Source: Urechis unicinctus (Eukaryota > Annelida > Polychaeta > Xenopneusta > Urechidae). Taken from it: a DNA stretch of 64,000 nt. The position numbers were made by a program, and so were the translations under genes. The stretch covers positions 32,748,561 to 32,812,560 of the forward strand of contig CM067355.1 in assembly GCA_034190875.2 (NCBI GenBank). Direction: 5' to 3'. The first letter of the stretch is position 1. Each line of letters opens with the position of its first letter. This document shows positions 62,545 to 64,000 of the stretch, in pieces. Below the pieces are notes generated by a model. It was not told the origin of the DNA and did not search any database. It was given only the letters and a program-made list of their open reading frames with translations.

Positions 62545-62810
62545 GCCGTCCCCCCACTTACATATCTCACTACCTAACCATCTCACCACTTGGCCGTGTC
62601 ACAACCAAGCCGTCGCACCCCTGAGCCGTCTCACAACCAAGCCGTCACACCACCTAGCCGTCTCACCACTTATTCGTCCCACAACCAAGCCGTCACACCA
62701 CCTAGCCGTCTCACCACTTTATAGTCCACAACCAAGCCGTCCCACCACTTAGCCGTCTCAACACCGAGTTGTCTCAACACTGCTTCGTCTCACCACCTAG
62801 CTGTCTGATT
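62545..62810 (+). repeat. 16-bp minisatellite with 48-bp higher-order period
   Basis: The monomer is agccgtctcaccacct, with variants agccgtctcacaacca, agccgtcacaccacct and attcgtcccacaacca. About 12-15 copies are recognisable. In the centre the order (tctcacaacca, tcacaccacct, tctcaccactt) repeats as a 48-bp trimer at about 62,626 and 62,674. Copies degrade at both ends (catatctcactacctaacca on the left, gagttgtctcaacactg on the right). The proline/serine/histidine-rich frame at 62,447-62,752 is a period artefact. Confidence 0.88.
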
Positions 62811-64000
62811 TTCTCAACCAATTCCGAGACAAAGCGGACAAATATTCGGGCCGTACTGCAATTAGCACGGACGGCTTTGAACATGGGGACAGCTAGTTGT
62901 CGATAGCTGTTAGTTGCTTTTTTTCTTCTCTGCCTCACTTTCTGCCCCGTAGGCAATTACAGGAAGTACTTTGCGCATTATATTTATTTGAATGCTTTAT
63001 TGTTTTGTTCTAAATTAATTGATCATTGTGTTAGTACCGTCGTCCTTGATTGAGTTGATGATGTTTACACTGCAACCGAATAATTTGCGATAGTGTTGTT
63101 AACTGTGAAGAAATCATTTGTCGTTTACTGACAGGTTTGCGACTTGGCTAACTGATATGTGCAAAATGCTTTTTTATAGTATGCCATGAAGTCTATAGAA
63201 TAATGCCTCATAATGTCACGATATAGACACGAAGTTGCGTGGGCAGCGGTTACACTGGGACAAAGTATTGATTCTGCTAATAAGCATTGAGCGTCATGAT
63301 ATGCATTTCTATGGCTTTTTTTCACAATTTTACCTGTTTGCTATTAGTTTTGCTTACTAGTGTCAAGACGCCAATATTAATTTAATTATTGACTATTTGG
63401 CTTTTCGAATACCAAAATAGCGTCACAATCAAGACATTTGGGCAACAGAAAGAAAGACAAAGCCACAGGCGAATAGCATCGAATTACCAACAAATACATT
63501 TAAAGGTGTTCATTAACTTCAACTAGTATTAAACAATGCATAAACACTCATCCAGACTGTACCTGGAGGCATATAATCCATCTCCAGCCTTTGTTGCAGC
63601 TAACCTGATAACCATTTCAACGTAAGAACATGACAGTCATCTCTGGGTCTTTGTTGACGTGTTGAATGGGAGACTGAATGCATTGACATTTGAGTCCCAA
63701 CTGCTGTTTTAATACGACAATACTGGTTGTCCATTATAGTTTAGGAGGAACGTGGGAAGGCCTTTCTATTTTACATGCATTGCACACCATTCAAATGTAA
63801 TTTCCATCAAGCTATCATTTGTATGGTAACTGCACCACCCATGCTGCTTGCATTGTACGTTTTTCTTACACCTTATAAGCAAATGGCATTTTTAGAACGT
63901 TATTCAATTGACAATAAGTTGCAATTCTGTGCTATACGCAGTTTGCTTGTAACGCACACTTTATATAGAACAACAGCAACTGAAGCAGGATCAGCTGCAT
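62811..64000. other. Unique sequence, nothing recognised
   Basis: AT-rich to the end of the window. No gene, RNA gene or repeat is supported; the longest frames are 60-66 codons. Confidence 0.45.

Overview
The window is eukaryotic, repeat-dominated DNA with no gene I can defend. It has no operons, rRNA genes, CRISPR arrays or conserved protein domains. It does have a 42-kb satellite array, several minisatellites, a long tetranucleotide tract, a probable tRNA-derived SINE and a scaffold gap of exactly 100 N. Together these suggest a chromosome-scale assembly of an animal genome, plausibly a marine invertebrate such as a mollusc. The phylum is a guess; nothing diagnostic is present.

Layout. 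(1) 1-42,560 is one continuous array of a 63-bp satellite, all in the same orientation. It has two diverged subfamilies. Subfamily A lies on both edges (1-1,195 and 40,520-42,560), where runs of monomers are punctuated by a 75-150-bp non-monomeric spacer. Subfamily B fills the interior (1,195-40,520, roughly 620-635 monomers) and is organised into higher-order repeats: one of about 2.04-2.07 kb (about 33 monomers) and one of about 1.53 kb (about 24-25 monomers). Hybrid A/B monomers at both boundaries show that the families are related. (2) 42,740-46,905 holds three tandem copies of an unrelated ~1.44-kb unit, itself built from ~220-240-bp subrepeats. (3) 46,905-47,440 is a 33-bp minisatellite that grows out of the third copy at a place where the other copies carry a single monomer-like sequence. 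(4) 47,440-64,000 is mostly unique, AT-rich sequence without a convincing gene. It contains two different 27-bp minisatellites, a 100-N gap, a tRNA-derived SINE-like element, a ~530-bp (TATG)n tract and a 16-bp minisatellite with a 48-bp higher-order period.

The long reading frames in the first 42 kb and in the minisatellites follow from period lengths divisible by three (63, 33, 27) and are not evidence of proteins. The most interesting material is evolutionary: how subfamily B appears to have expanded inside an older A array, the nested duplication offsets, the apparent birth of the 33-bp minisatellite inside a larger satellite, and a promoter-like motif cluster repeated in each 1.44-kb unit. 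Two zones of the main array look like consensus or collapse artefacts of assembly. All copy numbers and offsets are my own reading of the sequence, not software output.
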